Shown in pieces: positions 38,138-46,940 of a stretch of DNA of 64,000 nt. Source of the DNA: Microbacterium atlanticum (lineage in GTDB: Bacteria; Actinomycetota; Actinomycetes; Actinomycetales; Microbacteriaceae); contig NZ_CP063813.1 in assembly GCF_015277815.1 (NCBI RefSeq), positions 310,001-374,000 on the forward strand, written 5' to 3'. Below the pieces are notes generated by a model. It was given only the letters and a program-made list of their open reading frames with translations. It was not told the DNA's origin and did not search any database. Made by a program: the position numbers and the translations under genes. The stretch's first letter is position 1. Every line of letters begins with the position of its first letter.

Positions 38138-39492
38138 CTGCGACGTTCACGCTCATCAACCCGGCGACCGCGCGGCCGATCCGCGAGATCGCGCGTGCCG
38201 ATGAGGCGCAGACGGATGCCGCGATCGCGCGGGCCGTCGCGGCGCAGCGGTCGTGGGCGGCGCTCCCGCCGGTCGCCCGGGCCGACGCCCTGCGGGCCTT
38301 CGCGCGCGTCGTCGAGGACCACGTCGAGGAGCTTGCGCACCTCGAGGTGCTGAACTCGGGGCATCCGATCGGCTCGGCGCGGTGGGAGGCGTCGCACGTC
38401 GCCCAGGTGCTGAACTTCTCCGCCGGTGCGCCCGAGCGGCTGTCGGGCCAGCAGATCCCGGTGGCGGGTGGGCTCGACGTGACGTTCCACGAGCCCTACG
38501 GGGTCGTCGGCGTCATCGTGCCGTGGAACTTCCCGATGACGATCGCGTCATGGGGCTTCGCCCCCGCCCTCGCCGCGGGCAACGCCGTCGTCCTCAAACC
38601 GGCCGAGCTGACGCCGCTCACTGCGCTGCGTCTGGGCGAGCTCGCCCTCGAGGCGGGACTGCCCGAGGGTCTGTTCGAAGTCGTGACCGGATCGGGCTCG
38701 GTCGTCGGCCAGCGCTTCGTGTCGCACCCCGATGTGCGCAAGGTCGTCTTCACCGGCTCGACATCGGTGGGCGTCGACGTCGCCGCGGGATGCGCACGGG
38801 AGCTGAAGCCGGTGACCCTCGAGCTCGGCGGCAAGAGCGCGAACATCGTGTTCGCCGACGCCGACCTCGAGAAGGCCGCCGCTTCGGCGCCGGGCGCCGT
38901 GTTCGACAACGCCGGCCAGGACTGCTGCGCCCGCAGCCGCATCCTGGTCGAGCGCTCGGCGTACGACCGGTTCCTGGAGCTGCTCGAACCCGCGGTGCGG
39001 GCCTGGCGGGTGGGCGACCCGGGCGACGAGAGCACCGAGATGGGGCCGCTGATCTCGGCATCCCACCGCTCCACCGTCGAGGGTTTCCTCGAAGGCGCGA
39101 ACGTCGCGTTCCGCGGCTCGGCCCCTGACGGCGACGGATTCTGGTTCGCGCCCGCCGTGGTGCTCGCAGAGCGCGGCGACCGCCTCGCGCAGGACGAGGT
39201 GTTCGGGCCCGTCGTGGCGGTGCTGCCGTTCGACGACGAAGCCGACGCCATCCGGCTCGCCAACGACACCATCTACGGCCTCGCCGGCTCCATCTGGACC
39301 GAGAACCTCGGCCGCGCCGTGCGGGTCTCGCGCGGGGTCAAGAGCGGCGTGCTGTCGGTCAACTCGCACTCGTCGGTGCGGTACTGGACGCCGTTCGGCG
39401 GCATGAAGGCCTCGGGCCTGGGCCGCGAGCTCGGCCCGGACGCGGCCGAGCACTTCACCGAGACCAAGAACGTCTTCTTCGCGACGGACTGA
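38134..39492 (+). CDS. NAD(P)-dependent aldehyde dehydrogenase (PuuC-like)
   Basis: A 452-residue ALDH-superfamily enzyme oxidising an aldehyde to an acid. It shows VIVPWNFPMTIASWG, LKPAELTPLTALRLGEL, the cofactor loop VFTGSTSVGVDV, the catalytic Glu in LELGGKSANIVF (about 230), the catalytic Cys in GQDCCARSR (about 266-267), and EVFGPVVAV. ATG at 38134 follows GGGAGGT; the frame upstream to 37459 lies inside the hydrolase gene. In this operon it probably handles a gamma-glutamylated aldehyde. Confidence 0.92.
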   Translation: MTATFTLINPATARPIREIARADEAQTDAAIARAVAAQRSWAALPPVARADALRAFARVVEDHVEELAHLEVLNSGHPIGSARWEASHVAQVLNFSAGAPERLSGQQIPVAGGLDVTFHEPYGVVGVIVPWNFPMTIASWGFAPALAAGNAVVLKPAELTPLTALRLGELALEAGLPEGLFEVVTGSGSVVGQRFVSHPDVRKVVFTGSTSVGVDVAAGCARELKPVTLELGGKSANIVFADADLEKAAASAPGAVFDNAGQDCCARSRILVERSAYDRFLELLEPAVRAWRVGDPGDESTEMGPLISASHRSTVEGFLEGANVAFRGSAPDGDGFWFAPAVVLAERGDRLAQDEVFGPVVAVLPFDDEADAIRLANDTIYGLAGSIWTENLGRAVRVSRGVKSGVLSVNSHSSVRYWTPFGGMKASGLGRELGPDAAEHFTETKNVFFATD

Positions 39493-39503
39493 GAGGGAAC
39501 ACC

Positions 39504-40277
39504 ATGGATCTGACCGCGAGACTGAAGGACCGGGTCGCCATCGTCACGGGCGGAGCGTCGGGGATCGGGCTGGCGACGGCGCGGCGCTTCGCCGCCGAGG
39601 GGGCGCGCGTCGTGATCGCCGACCTCGACCCTGAGGCGGGCGAGGTGGCCGCCGACACGGTCGACGGGGTGTTCCGCAAGGTGGACGTCGCCGACGAGAG
39701 CGAGGTCAACGCCGTGTTCGACGGCGTCGCGGCCGAGTTCGGGCGGATCGACATCGCGTTCAACAACGCCGGCATCTCGCCGGCCGACGACGACTCCATC
39801 GAGACCACCGAGCTGCCGGCCTGGGACCGTGTGCAGGACGTCAACCTCAAGAGCGTGTACCTGTGCTCGCGCGCGGCGCTGCGCCACATGGTGCCCGCGG
39901 GCAAGGGCTCGATCATCAACACCGCGTCGTTCGTCGCCCTGCTGGGGTCGGCGACGTCGCAGATCTCCTACACCGCCTCGAAGGGCGGGGTGCTGGCGAT
40001 GACGCGCGAGCTCGGCGTGCAGTTCGCCCGGCAGGGAGTGCGTGTGAACGCCCTCTGCCCGGGCCCCGTCAACACGCCGCTGCTGCAGGAGCTGTTCGCC
40101 AAGGACCCGGAGCGCGCGCAGCGCCGGCTGGTGCACGTGCCGATGGGCCGGTTCGCCGAGCCCGAGGAGCTGGCCGCCGCCGTCGCCTTCCTCGCCTCGG
40201 ACGACGCCTCGTTCATCACGGCGACCGCCTTCGTGGTCGACGGCGGCATCACCAACGCCTACGTCACGCCGCTGTAG
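39504..40277 (+). CDS. Short-chain dehydrogenase/reductase
   Basis: A 257-residue classical SDR: cofactor motif TGGASGIGLAT near residue 14, Asp in IADLDP favouring NAD, NNAGIS, a catalytic Ser near 143, and the YxxxK pair SYTASKGG (about Y156-K160). In the putrescine (Puu) pathway this position is filled by an FAD amine oxidase. An alcohol-oxidising SDR instead suggests that the gamma-glutamylated compound carries a hydroxyl, as ethanolamine would. It begins 11 bp after the ALDH stop. Confidence 0.9.
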   Translation: MDLTARLKDRVAIVTGGASGIGLATARRFAAEGARVVIADLDPEAGEVAADTVDGVFRKVDVADESEVNAVFDGVAAEFGRIDIAFNNAGISPADDDSIETTELPAWDRVQDVNLKSVYLCSRAALRHMVPAGKGSIINTASFVALLGSATSQISYTASKGGVLAMTRELGVQFARQGVRVNALCPGPVNTPLLQELFAKDPERAQRRLVHVPMGRFAEPEELAAAVAFLASDDASFITATAFVVDGGITNAYVTPL

Positions 40278-40462
40278 GGACTGGCCGTGGTGACCTCGTG
40301 TGTCATGACTCCACCTCGGCGTGAGGTGCCTTCGCCCCCACCCCCGGTATTCCGCGGCGGGGCCGGGCGTGGTGCGCGGCTCAGGCGGAGTTGCGGCACG
40401 GGTGCGCCTCGCCGGCGCCGGCGCGCGCAGATGGACTCCCGATCGGATGCCGGGGCCCCAAC

Positions 40463-41179
40463 GTGACCGACGCGCCGCTGCACGAGGTGCGCAAGGCCGT
40501 GTACCGGCCGGTGCGCGAGGGCAACGCGCTCGAAGACACCGTCGCCCGGCTCGCCCAGACCATCCGCCTGGGCGTCGTCGCCCCGGGGGAGTCGCTGCCG
40601 TCGGAACGCGAGCTGGCCGTGCTGTACGCGGTGAGCCGCGACACCGTCCGCGAGGCCATCCGCGAGCTCGCCGACACCGGCTACCTGGTGCGCCGCCGCG
40701 GGCGCTACGGCGGGACGTTCGTCGCCGACCCGCTGCCGCAGCCGCCGCACCCGCGCGACGTCGCCGCCGCGGAGTTCGAGGACGTCCTCGGCCTCCGCCG
40801 CGTGCTCGAGGCCGGCGCCGCCCGCGCCGCGGCCGGACGGACGCTGGACGCGTCGGCCCGCGAGGTGCTGTGGGCCCGGTACGAGGCCGTGGCCGAGGCA
40901 TCCGCCGCCGACTACCGCCGGCTCGACACGCTGCTGCACTTGACGATCGCCGAGCTCGCCGGCATCCCGTCGCTCGTCGCGCTCGCCGCCGAGAACCGCG
41001 CGAAGGTCAACGAGTGGCTCGACACGTTCCCCCTCCTTCCGCGCAACATCGAGCACTCCAACGCCCAGCACGAGCACATCGTGACCGCGATCCTCGCCGG
41101 GAGACCGGATGCCGCCGAGGCGGCGATCCTCGAACACCTCGCCGGTTCGGAGGCGCTGCTGCGCGGCTTCCTCGCCTGA
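40463..41179 (+). CDS. GntR-family regulator, FadR (FCD) subgroup
   Basis: A 238-residue repressor or activator. The winged helix includes PSERELAVLYAVSRDTVREAIRELADTGYLVRRRGRYGG; the C-terminal helical FCD domain has FEDVLGLRRVLEAGAARAAA and HLTIAELAGIPSLVALAAENR with acidic and His residues for a metal or ligand. It follows the amine cassette on the same strand after 185 bp and probably controls it. GTG at 40463 places the first strand as in family members; an open frame back to 40391 adds only nondescript residues. Confidence 0.88.
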   Translation: MTDAPLHEVRKAVYRPVREGNALEDTVARLAQTIRLGVVAPGESLPSERELAVLYAVSRDTVREAIRELADTGYLVRRRGRYGGTFVADPLPQPPHPRDVAAAEFEDVLGLRRVLEAGAARAAAGRTLDASAREVLWARYEAVAEASAADYRRLDTLLHLTIAELAGIPSLVALAAENRAKVNEWLDTFPLLPRNIEHSNAQHEHIVTAILAGRPDAAEAAILEHLAGSEALLRGFLA

Positions 41180-41253
41180 GGCGCCGGTCGTCTTGCTCGA
41201 CGCCGGTGGATCGGCGAGCGGCGCGGACCGGTGTTCCGCCTACGCTGGAGGAC

Positions 41254-41664
41254 GTGGCAGGCAAGAAGCGCGCGAAGAAGTCGACGGAGCCGCTGGAGTT
41301 CCGCAACACGCAGCTGACCGACGCGCTGCAGACCCAGGACATGGCGGCGGTGGCGTTCGCGCTGCGCCACGGACCGACCGTCGTGCCGCTCATGCGCCCG
41401 GGTCAGCGCGACAACCCGCTCGACGTCGGCGAGGTCTGGACCTACCGCGACCCCGACACCGGCGACATCGCGCTGCTGCTCTTCAGCGACGCCGCACACA
41501 AGCCCGCAAGCCTGCCGCCCGGAGTCGCGCTGCAGTCGCCGGCGTGGCTGCGCGCGTTCCTCGGCGCCCACGAGGCCGAGATCACCACGGTGTTCTTCGA
41601 CATCGCCGGACCGCACCCGCTGCAGGCGGCGCCGGCCGACCTGATCGCCGCGCTCGACGCCTGA
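41254..41664 (+). CDS. SseB-like conserved hypothetical protein
   Basis: A 136-residue protein: Lys-rich N-terminus (GKKRAKKSTEPLEFRN), then MAAVAFALRHGPTVVPLMRPG, DIALLLFSDAAHKPASLPPGVAL and SPAWLRAFLGAHEAEI. This resembles the N-terminal domain of SseB proteins, whose role is unclear. GTG at 41254 is preceded by GGAG. Confidence in the family is moderate; that the gene is real is more certain because the frame keeps the codon pattern of its neighbours. Confidence 0.65.
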   Translation: MAGKKRAKKSTEPLEFRNTQLTDALQTQDMAAVAFALRHGPTVVPLMRPGQRDNPLDVGEVWTYRDPDTGDIALLLFSDAAHKPASLPPGVALQSPAWLRAFLGAHEAEITTVFFDIAGPHPLQAAPADLIAALDA

Positions 41665-41726
41665 GAAGGCCCCGACACTCCGAAACGCAGGTTGCGTCGA
41701 GGGGCGCCGCGGGGCAGACTCGCCGG

Positions 41727-41831
41727 ATGGAATTCCTGGTCGTGGGACTCGTCTGCGCCGCCGGTCTGATCATTCCGGTCGCCCTGGGCATGTCGCCCTC
41801 CGAGCGGCGACGTCGTCCTCGCGGCCGCTAG
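41727..41831 (+). CDS. Possible 34-residue membrane microprotein
   Basis: A short frame encoding one hydrophobic segment (FLVVGLVCAAGLIIPVALG) followed by SPSERRRRPRGR, a typical single-pass, positive-inside layout. It lies between the SseB-like gene and the end of radA. The ribosome site is weak, so this may not be expressed. Confidence 0.35.
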   Translation: MEFLVVGLVCAAGLIIPVALGMSPSERRRRPRGR

Positions 41832-41858
41832 CTCGGGGTTGGGCGAGAGCGCGCAGGT

Positions 41859-43226
41859 TCAGAACTCCGGGATGTCCTCCCCCGGCCGGCCCTTCGCGCG
41901 CACCTTCACGTCGCGGACCGCACCGCCCAGCGAACCCGATCGGTGGTCGATGACATCGCGATAGCCGAGCCGGGCTCCTTCGCTGCGGCGCTGCGGTGCC
42001 TGGGTCACCGGCCGCACCTCGCCGGCGAGGCTGAGCTCGCCGACCGCGGCGATGTGCCGGGGGATGGTCCACCCCTCGACGGCGCTGGCCACGGCCAGCG
42101 CGATGGCGAGGTCGGCCGCCGGCTCGGCGAACCGCACACCGCCCACCGTGGACACGTAGACGTCCTGGTCGGAGGTCTTGATCTCCATCCGCTTCTCGAG
42201 CACGGCGAGCACGGTCGCCACACGCGCAGCGTCGACGCCGTTCACGATGCGCCGCGGGTTGCCCGACTTGCTCGCGATGGTCAGCGCCTGCACTTCGACC
42301 GGGAGCGCGCGGCGTCCTTCCAGGGCGATCGAGACGCAGGTGCCCGGCTCGGTGCTGCCGTGTCCGAGAAAGAGCGCGCTCGGGTCGGGGACCTCCGCGA
42401 TGCCGGCGCCGGTCATGTCGAAGCATCCGACCTCGTCCGTCGGGCCGAAGCGGTTCTTCAGCGCCCGCACGAACCGCAGCGACGTCTGGCGATCGCCCTC
42501 GAACTGGCACACCACGTCGACGAGGTGCTCGAGGATGCGCGGACCCGCGATGGACCCGTCCTTCGTGACGTGTCCCACGATGATCGTCGGGAGACCGCGC
42601 TCTTTCGCGACGCGGATCAGCGTCGCGGCCACCTCGCGCACCTGCGACGGATGCCCCGCCATTCCTTCGGAGAGCGCCGACGACACCGTTTGCACGGAGT
42701 CGACGATCAGGAGATCGGGCGCGACGTCGTCGACATGCCCGAGGATCGTGGCGAGGTCGGTCTCGCTCGCGAGGTACAGCTCGTCGTGCAGCGCTCCGGT
42801 GCGCTCGGCGCGCAGTCGCACCTGCGCCGTGGACTCCTCGGCGCTCGCGTACAGCACACGCCGGCCCTCGCGAGCCGACTGGGCCGCCACCTCGAGCAGC
42901 AGGGTGGACTTGCCGACGCCCGGTTCGCCCGAGAGCAGGATGGCCGCCCCCGGCACGAGCCCGCCGCCGAGGACGCGATCGAACTCGCCGACGCCGGTCG
43001 TGCGCCGCGGGGCGTCGGACGTGTCGATGCGCGTGATCGGCTGCGCAGCGCGCGTGGCGCCGGGGGAGACGGGCGCGATCGCGCGGACGATGCCGGTCTG
43101 CTCCGCGGCCTCGACCACCGTGCCCCACTGCTGGCACTCGCCGCACCGCCCCACCCACCGTAGCGTCGTCCAGCCGCACTCGGTGCAGCGGTAGGGCGCG
43201 GTCTGCGTGGGGCGTCGGGCTGCCAT
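41859..43226 (-). CDS. radA: DNA repair and recombination protein RadA (Sms)
   Basis: A 455-residue RecA-like ATPase that helps process recombination intermediates. It has the N-terminal zinc finger C14-x2-C17...C28-x2-C31, Walker A GEPGVGKS (100-107), the RadA signature KNRFG (257-261), and a C-terminal Lon-protease-like domain (VYVSTVGGVRFAEPAADLAIALA). ATG at 43226 starts the conserved MAARRPTQ; the frame continuing to 44444 runs antisense-free through the ldh gene but does not look like RadA. Length is normal. Confidence 0.96.
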   Translation of the reverse strand: MAARRPTQTAPYRCTECGWTTLRWVGRCGECQQWGTVVEAAEQTGIVRAIAPVSPGATRAAQPITRIDTSDAPRRTTGVGEFDRVLGGGLVPGAAILLSGEPGVGKSTLLLEVAAQSAREGRRVLYASAEESTAQVRLRAERTGALHDELYLASETDLATILGHVDDVAPDLLIVDSVQTVSSALSEGMAGHPSQVREVAATLIRVAKERGLPTIIVGHVTKDGSIAGPRILEHLVDVVCQFEGDRQTSLRFVRALKNRFGPTDEVGCFDMTGAGIAEVPDPSALFLGHGSTEPGTCVSIALEGRRALPVEVQALTIASKSGNPRRIVNGVDAARVATVLAVLEKRMEIKTSDQDVYVSTVGGVRFAEPAADLAIALAVASAVEGWTIPRHIAAVGELSLAGEVRPVTQAPQRRSEGARLGYRDVIDHRSGSLGGAVRDVKVRAKGRPGEDIPEF

Positions 43227-43390
43227 GGCCCCAGCGTACGTCGCGCCGGCGACATCCCCGGGCGGCCTCGCTGCGCGGCCGACGAGTCGAGGCGTTCCGG
43301 CCCGGTCGAGGCGTTCCGAGCGTGCGGAACACCACGGATGGAACGGGATGCCTCGACTCGCGGCCCGCGTCGGCCCGCTGCCCTCGCGCG

Positions 43391-44344
43391 TCAGTCCCGC
43401 AGCGAGTCGGCGACCTTCTTGAGCGCATCGGCGGATGCGCGGAACAGCTCGAGCTCGCGGTCGTCGAACTTCGTCTCGCGGATCGGCACGGCGCCGGTCG
43501 CGCTCACCACCGACGGGACCGAGAGGGCCACCCCGTCCACGCCGTGGAAGCGGCTCAGCACCGTTGAGACGGGCATGACCGCGCGCTGGTCGTTGAGGAT
43601 CGCCTCGATGATGCGCGCGCTGGACAGACCGATGGCGTAGTTGGTCGCGCCCTTGCCCTGGATCACCTTGTACGCGGCATCGCGGACGTCGACGGCGATC
43701 TGGTCCAGCTCCTCGACGGTCATGCGGTCGCCGCGCGGCGTCACCCACTCGAGGATCGGGACCGTGCCGATGGTGGCTTTGGACCACAGCGGGAACTCGG
43801 TGTCGCCGTGCTCGCCGACGATGTAGGCGTGCACGCTCGAGGTCGAGACGCCGGCGCGCTCGGCCAGCTTCCACCGCAGCCGGGAGGTGTCCAGCACCGT
43901 GCCGGAGGCGAAGATGCGCTCGGGCGGCAGCCCGGTGTCCTCCTGCGCGAGCACGGTGAGGACGTCGCAGGGGTTGGTGACGACGACGTAGATGGCGTCG
44001 GGAGCCGCCTCGAGCAGCTGCGGCATCATCTTCTTCATGATCCCGGCGTTCACGCCGGCGAGCTCGATGCGGGTCTGCCCCGGGTGCTGCTTCGCGCCGG
44101 CCGTGATCACGACGACGTGCGATCCCTCGACGACCGAGAGGTCGCTGCCGCCGACGATGTCGCTGGAGCCGGTGAACTGCGTGCCGTGCGCAAGATCGAG
44201 CACCTCCGCCTCGACCTTCTCGGTCGCGATGTCGTAGAGCGCGACGTGCCGGGCCGATCCCCGGATGAGGGCCGCGTAGGCCGCGCTGGAGCCGACGCTG
44301 CCGGCCCCGACGATGGTGACTTTCGAGTTCTCGATCACAGCCAT
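43391..44344 (-). CDS. ldh: L-lactate dehydrogenase
   Basis: A 317-residue NAD-dependent enzyme converting pyruvate and L-lactate. It has VTIVGAGSVGSS, Q86 in AGAKQHPGQTR (the residue that gives lactate rather than malate specificity), R92, VTNPCDVLT, and the active site LDTSRLR with the catalytic His in VGEHGDTE (H179). ATG at 44344 is the first in the conserved frame; the open frame to 44689 has no support. It lies 164 bp downstream of the end of the radA gene on the same strand. Confidence 0.95.
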   Translation of the reverse strand: MAVIENSKVTIVGAGSVGSSAAYAALIRGSARHVALYDIATEKVEAEVLDLAHGTQFTGSSDIVGGSDLSVVEGSHVVVITAGAKQHPGQTRIELAGVNAGIMKKMMPQLLEAAPDAIYVVVTNPCDVLTVLAQEDTGLPPERIFASGTVLDTSRLRWKLAERAGVSTSSVHAYIVGEHGDTEFPLWSKATIGTVPILEWVTPRGDRMTVEELDQIAVDVRDAAYKVIQGKGATNYAIGLSSARIIEAILNDQRAVMPVSTVLSRFHGVDGVALSVPSVVSATGAVPIRETKFDDRELELFRASADALKKVADSLRD

Positions 44345-44412
44345 GCCGCCAGTCTGGCAGTGCCGGGCGGGCTGCGGCCAGCGCGTGCGAGCGCGACGAC
44401 GGACAGGACGAG

Positions 44413-44447
44413 CGGATGCCGCCGACCGCGCCGGGTCGCGGCATCCG
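44413..44447. terminator. Hairpin downstream of the MFS gene
   Basis: CGGATGCCGC (44413-44422) pairs with GCGGCATCCG (44438-44447), and additional pairs can form in between. It lies 10-44 bp past the stop of the minus-strand MFS gene at 44457 and ahead of the ldh start. Confidence 0.6.
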
Positions 44448-44456
44448 TCGCTCTCC

Positions 44457-45872
44457 TCACCCCGGCGGCGCCTCGCTGTCGGCCGGGGGATTGCGGATGC
44501 CGAGGAACGACGTGATTCCGCCCGCGAACATGAGCGCGGCCGTGACGATCGCGGCGCGATGGAAGCCGTCGAGGTCGAGGGTCCCGCCGACGATCGTGGC
44601 GAGCAGGGCGATGGCGATGAGTCCGGCGACGCGGGCCACCGCATTGTTGACGGCCGACGCAATGCCCGAGCGGTCGGGGCCGATGGCACCGAGGATCGCC
44701 GAGGTGAGGGGTGCGACCGTGAGCGCGAGACCGATGCCCATCACGACCATGCTCGGAAACACCTGCCACCAGTACGAGAAGTCCTCGCCGACCGTGAGCA
44801 GCAGGAGGGCGCCGACGCCCATCGTGATCGGGCCGACGGTCATGAACAGGCGCGGGCCCCACTTGCCGCTGAGGGCGCCGACGCGCGAGCTGAACAGGAT
44901 GAGGAGGATCGTGGTGGGCAGGCTCGCGAGTCCCGCGAGGGTTGCGGCCAGCCCGGCGCCCTCCTGCAGGTAGACCACCACGACGAGGCCGTTGAGGGCG
45001 AGCGCGCCGTAGATGAAGGTCGTCGCGACGTTGCCCGTCCAGAAGTTGCGGACGCCGAAGAGGTCGAGCGGCAGGATCGGGTTGCGCACCGTGCGCTGGC
45101 GGAGGATGAACAGCACGAACAGCGCCGCTCCGACCACGAGCGGCAGCCAGATCGTCGGAGAGGACCAGCCGAAGTTGGGCTGCTCGATGAGCGCGTAGAC
45201 CATGCCGCCGAGGCCCAGGGTGCACATCGCGGCGCCGAGCCAGTCGATGGCGGCGCCGGGCTTGCGGGTGTCGCGGAAGCCGCCGCGCGCGAGCAGCACC
45301 AGCGTCACCCCGATGGGGATCACGTTGATGAGGAAGGCGAGCCGCCACGACCACAGGTCGACCAGCAGTCCGCCGATGAGCGGGCCGACGATCATCGCCG
45401 ACGTGGTCATGGCCGTCCAGATTCCGATCGCGCGGCCCTGCGCGCGACCGGAGAAGTTGGAGGTGATGAGCGCGAGCGAGCTGGGAACGAGGAAGGCGCC
45501 CGCGGCTCCCTGCACGCCTCGCGCGATGATGAGGAACTCGGCGGTCGGGGCCGCGGCGATCGCGACCGAGGCGACGCCGAAGCCGATCAGCCCGATGCGC
45601 AGCACCAGCACGCGCCCGTAGGCGTCGCTGACCGACCCCGCGACCAGGATCAGCGCGCCCAGCGTGATGAGGTAGGCGTCGACGACCCACTGCTGCGTCG
45701 TGATCCCGCCGCCGAGCTCGTCGCTGATGGCGGGGAGGGCGACGTTGACGATCGTGCCGTCGAGGAAGGCCACGAACGAGCCGAGCACCGCGATCCACAG
45801 GACGAACCGCTGCGTCGTCGACATGCGCGCGGCGGCGACGGGCGTGTCGGCCCCTGGCTGCTGGTCGGTCAC
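44457..45872 (-). CDS. MFS drug/proton antiporter, DHA2 (EmrB/QacA) family
   Basis: A 471-residue membrane protein with about 14 predicted segments, the DHA2 layout. Seen: FVAFLDGTIVNVALPAIS in segment 1 (the D-G-T-I-V-N-V-A-L-P signature of this family), QQWVVDAYLITLGALILVAGSVSDAYGRV as motif A region, and GAFLVPSSLALI. Such pumps export toxic organic compounds. No regulator lies beside it. The start at 45872 is the natural one, with a normal cytoplasmic N-terminus. Confidence 0.9.
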   Translation of the reverse strand: MTDQQPGADTPVAAARMSTTQRFVLWIAVLGSFVAFLDGTIVNVALPAISDELGGGITTQQWVVDAYLITLGALILVAGSVSDAYGRVLVLRIGLIGFGVASVAIAAAPTAEFLIIARGVQGAAGAFLVPSSLALITSNFSGRAQGRAIGIWTAMTTSAMIVGPLIGGLLVDLWSWRLAFLINVIPIGVTLVLLARGGFRDTRKPGAAIDWLGAAMCTLGLGGMVYALIEQPNFGWSSPTIWLPLVVGAALFVLFILRQRTVRNPILPLDLFGVRNFWTGNVATTFIYGALALNGLVVVVYLQEGAGLAATLAGLASLPTTILLILFSSRVGALSGKWGPRLFMTVGPITMGVGALLLLTVGEDFSYWWQVFPSMVVMGIGLALTVAPLTSAILGAIGPDRSGIASAVNNAVARVAGLIAIALLATIVGGTLDLDGFHRAAIVTAALMFAGGITSFLGIRNPPADSEAPPG

Positions 45873-45999
45873 GACATCACGCTAGACCCGTCCGACGACA
45901 TCGCGGCGGGTTCGGACCACGCGGTGCGCGAAGACGGGCGGCCGCCGTACGATGACGGCAGCACCGTCCGGTGCCCACCGAACCCTCGCGGGAGCTGCG

Positions 46000-46851
46000 A
46001 TGTGTCGTTGGCTGGCCTATACGGGGGAGCCGCTGCGGCCCGCCACCCTCATCCTCGACGCGCAGCACTCCGTCGTCGCGATGTCGCAGAACTCGCCGCT
46101 CGGAGCCGAGACCGTCAACGGCGACGGCTTCGGCTTCGGCTGGTACCCCGCAGACGCGGGAAGGACGGATGCCGCGGGCCCGAGGCATCCGTTCGTGTTC
46201 CGCAGCATCGAGCCGGCCTGGAACGACCAGAACCTGCGTGAGATCAGCCGCGCGGTCGTCAGCCCGCTCTTCTTCGCGCACGTCCGTGCGGCCGCCGGCC
46301 CGCCCATCCAGCAGACGAACTGCCACCCGTTCCGGCACGACGGGTGGCTGTTCATGCACAACGGCGCCATCGCGCAGTTCGGGCTGATCAAGCGCGATCT
46401 CACGCTCGCCGTCGACCCCGCGCTGTACCCGCTCATCCAGGGGACGACGGACTCCGAGGTGCTCTTCCACCTGGCGCTCACCTACGGGCTCGCGGATGAT
46501 CCGATCGCGGCCGTGGGTGCCGCCATCCGCCGCGTCGAGGAGCTGGGCCACGCCGCCGGAGTGCGGTTCCCGATGCAGGGGACGCTGGCGGTGTCGGACG
46601 GGAAGACGCTGTGGGCGTTCCGGTACTCGTCGCAGGGACGCTCGCGCACGCTGTTCCACTCCGCGGATGTGCCGACCCTCCGCGCCATGTATCCCGGCGC
46701 GGAGCGCCTGTCGCTGTTCGGCGACCACGCCCAGGTCGTCGTGTCGGAGCCGCTCAACGAGCTGCCCGGCGTCTTCCACGAGGTCGGCGAGTCCACCGTC
46801 GCGGTGCTCGACCCCGACGGCTACCACCACCGCGACTTCCTTCCCGCCTGA
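46000..46851 (+). CDS. Class II glutamine amidotransferase domain protein (YafJ/EgtC-like)
   Basis: A 283-residue Ntn-hydrolase. ATG at 46000 gives MCRWLAYTGEP, so Cys2 becomes the N-terminal nucleophile after Met removal; GGGAG precedes it. Other marks are NGDGFGFGWYP, FFAHVRAA, NCHPFRHDGWLFMHNGAI and GTTDSEVLF. It lacks a synthase domain and may act alone on a gamma-glutamyl compound, like EgtC in ergothioneine synthesis, though no egt genes are nearby. Substrate unknown. Confidence 0.85.
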   Translation: MCRWLAYTGEPLRPATLILDAQHSVVAMSQNSPLGAETVNGDGFGFGWYPADAGRTDAAGPRHPFVFRSIEPAWNDQNLREISRAVVSPLFFAHVRAAAGPPIQQTNCHPFRHDGWLFMHNGAIAQFGLIKRDLTLAVDPALYPLIQGTTDSEVLFHLALTYGLADDPIAAVGAAIRRVEELGHAAGVRFPMQGTLAVSDGKTLWAFRYSSQGRSRTLFHSADVPTLRAMYPGAERLSLFGDHAQVVVSEPLNELPGVFHEVGESTVAVLDPDGYHHRDFLPA

Positions 46852-46940
46852 GCTCGCGTCCTGTCCTCCCCTGCCGCTAAGCTCGTCGCCACTCGCCGCT
46901 TCCGGCATCCCTCGCGCCCTGCACACGCAAAGGCCCGCCC

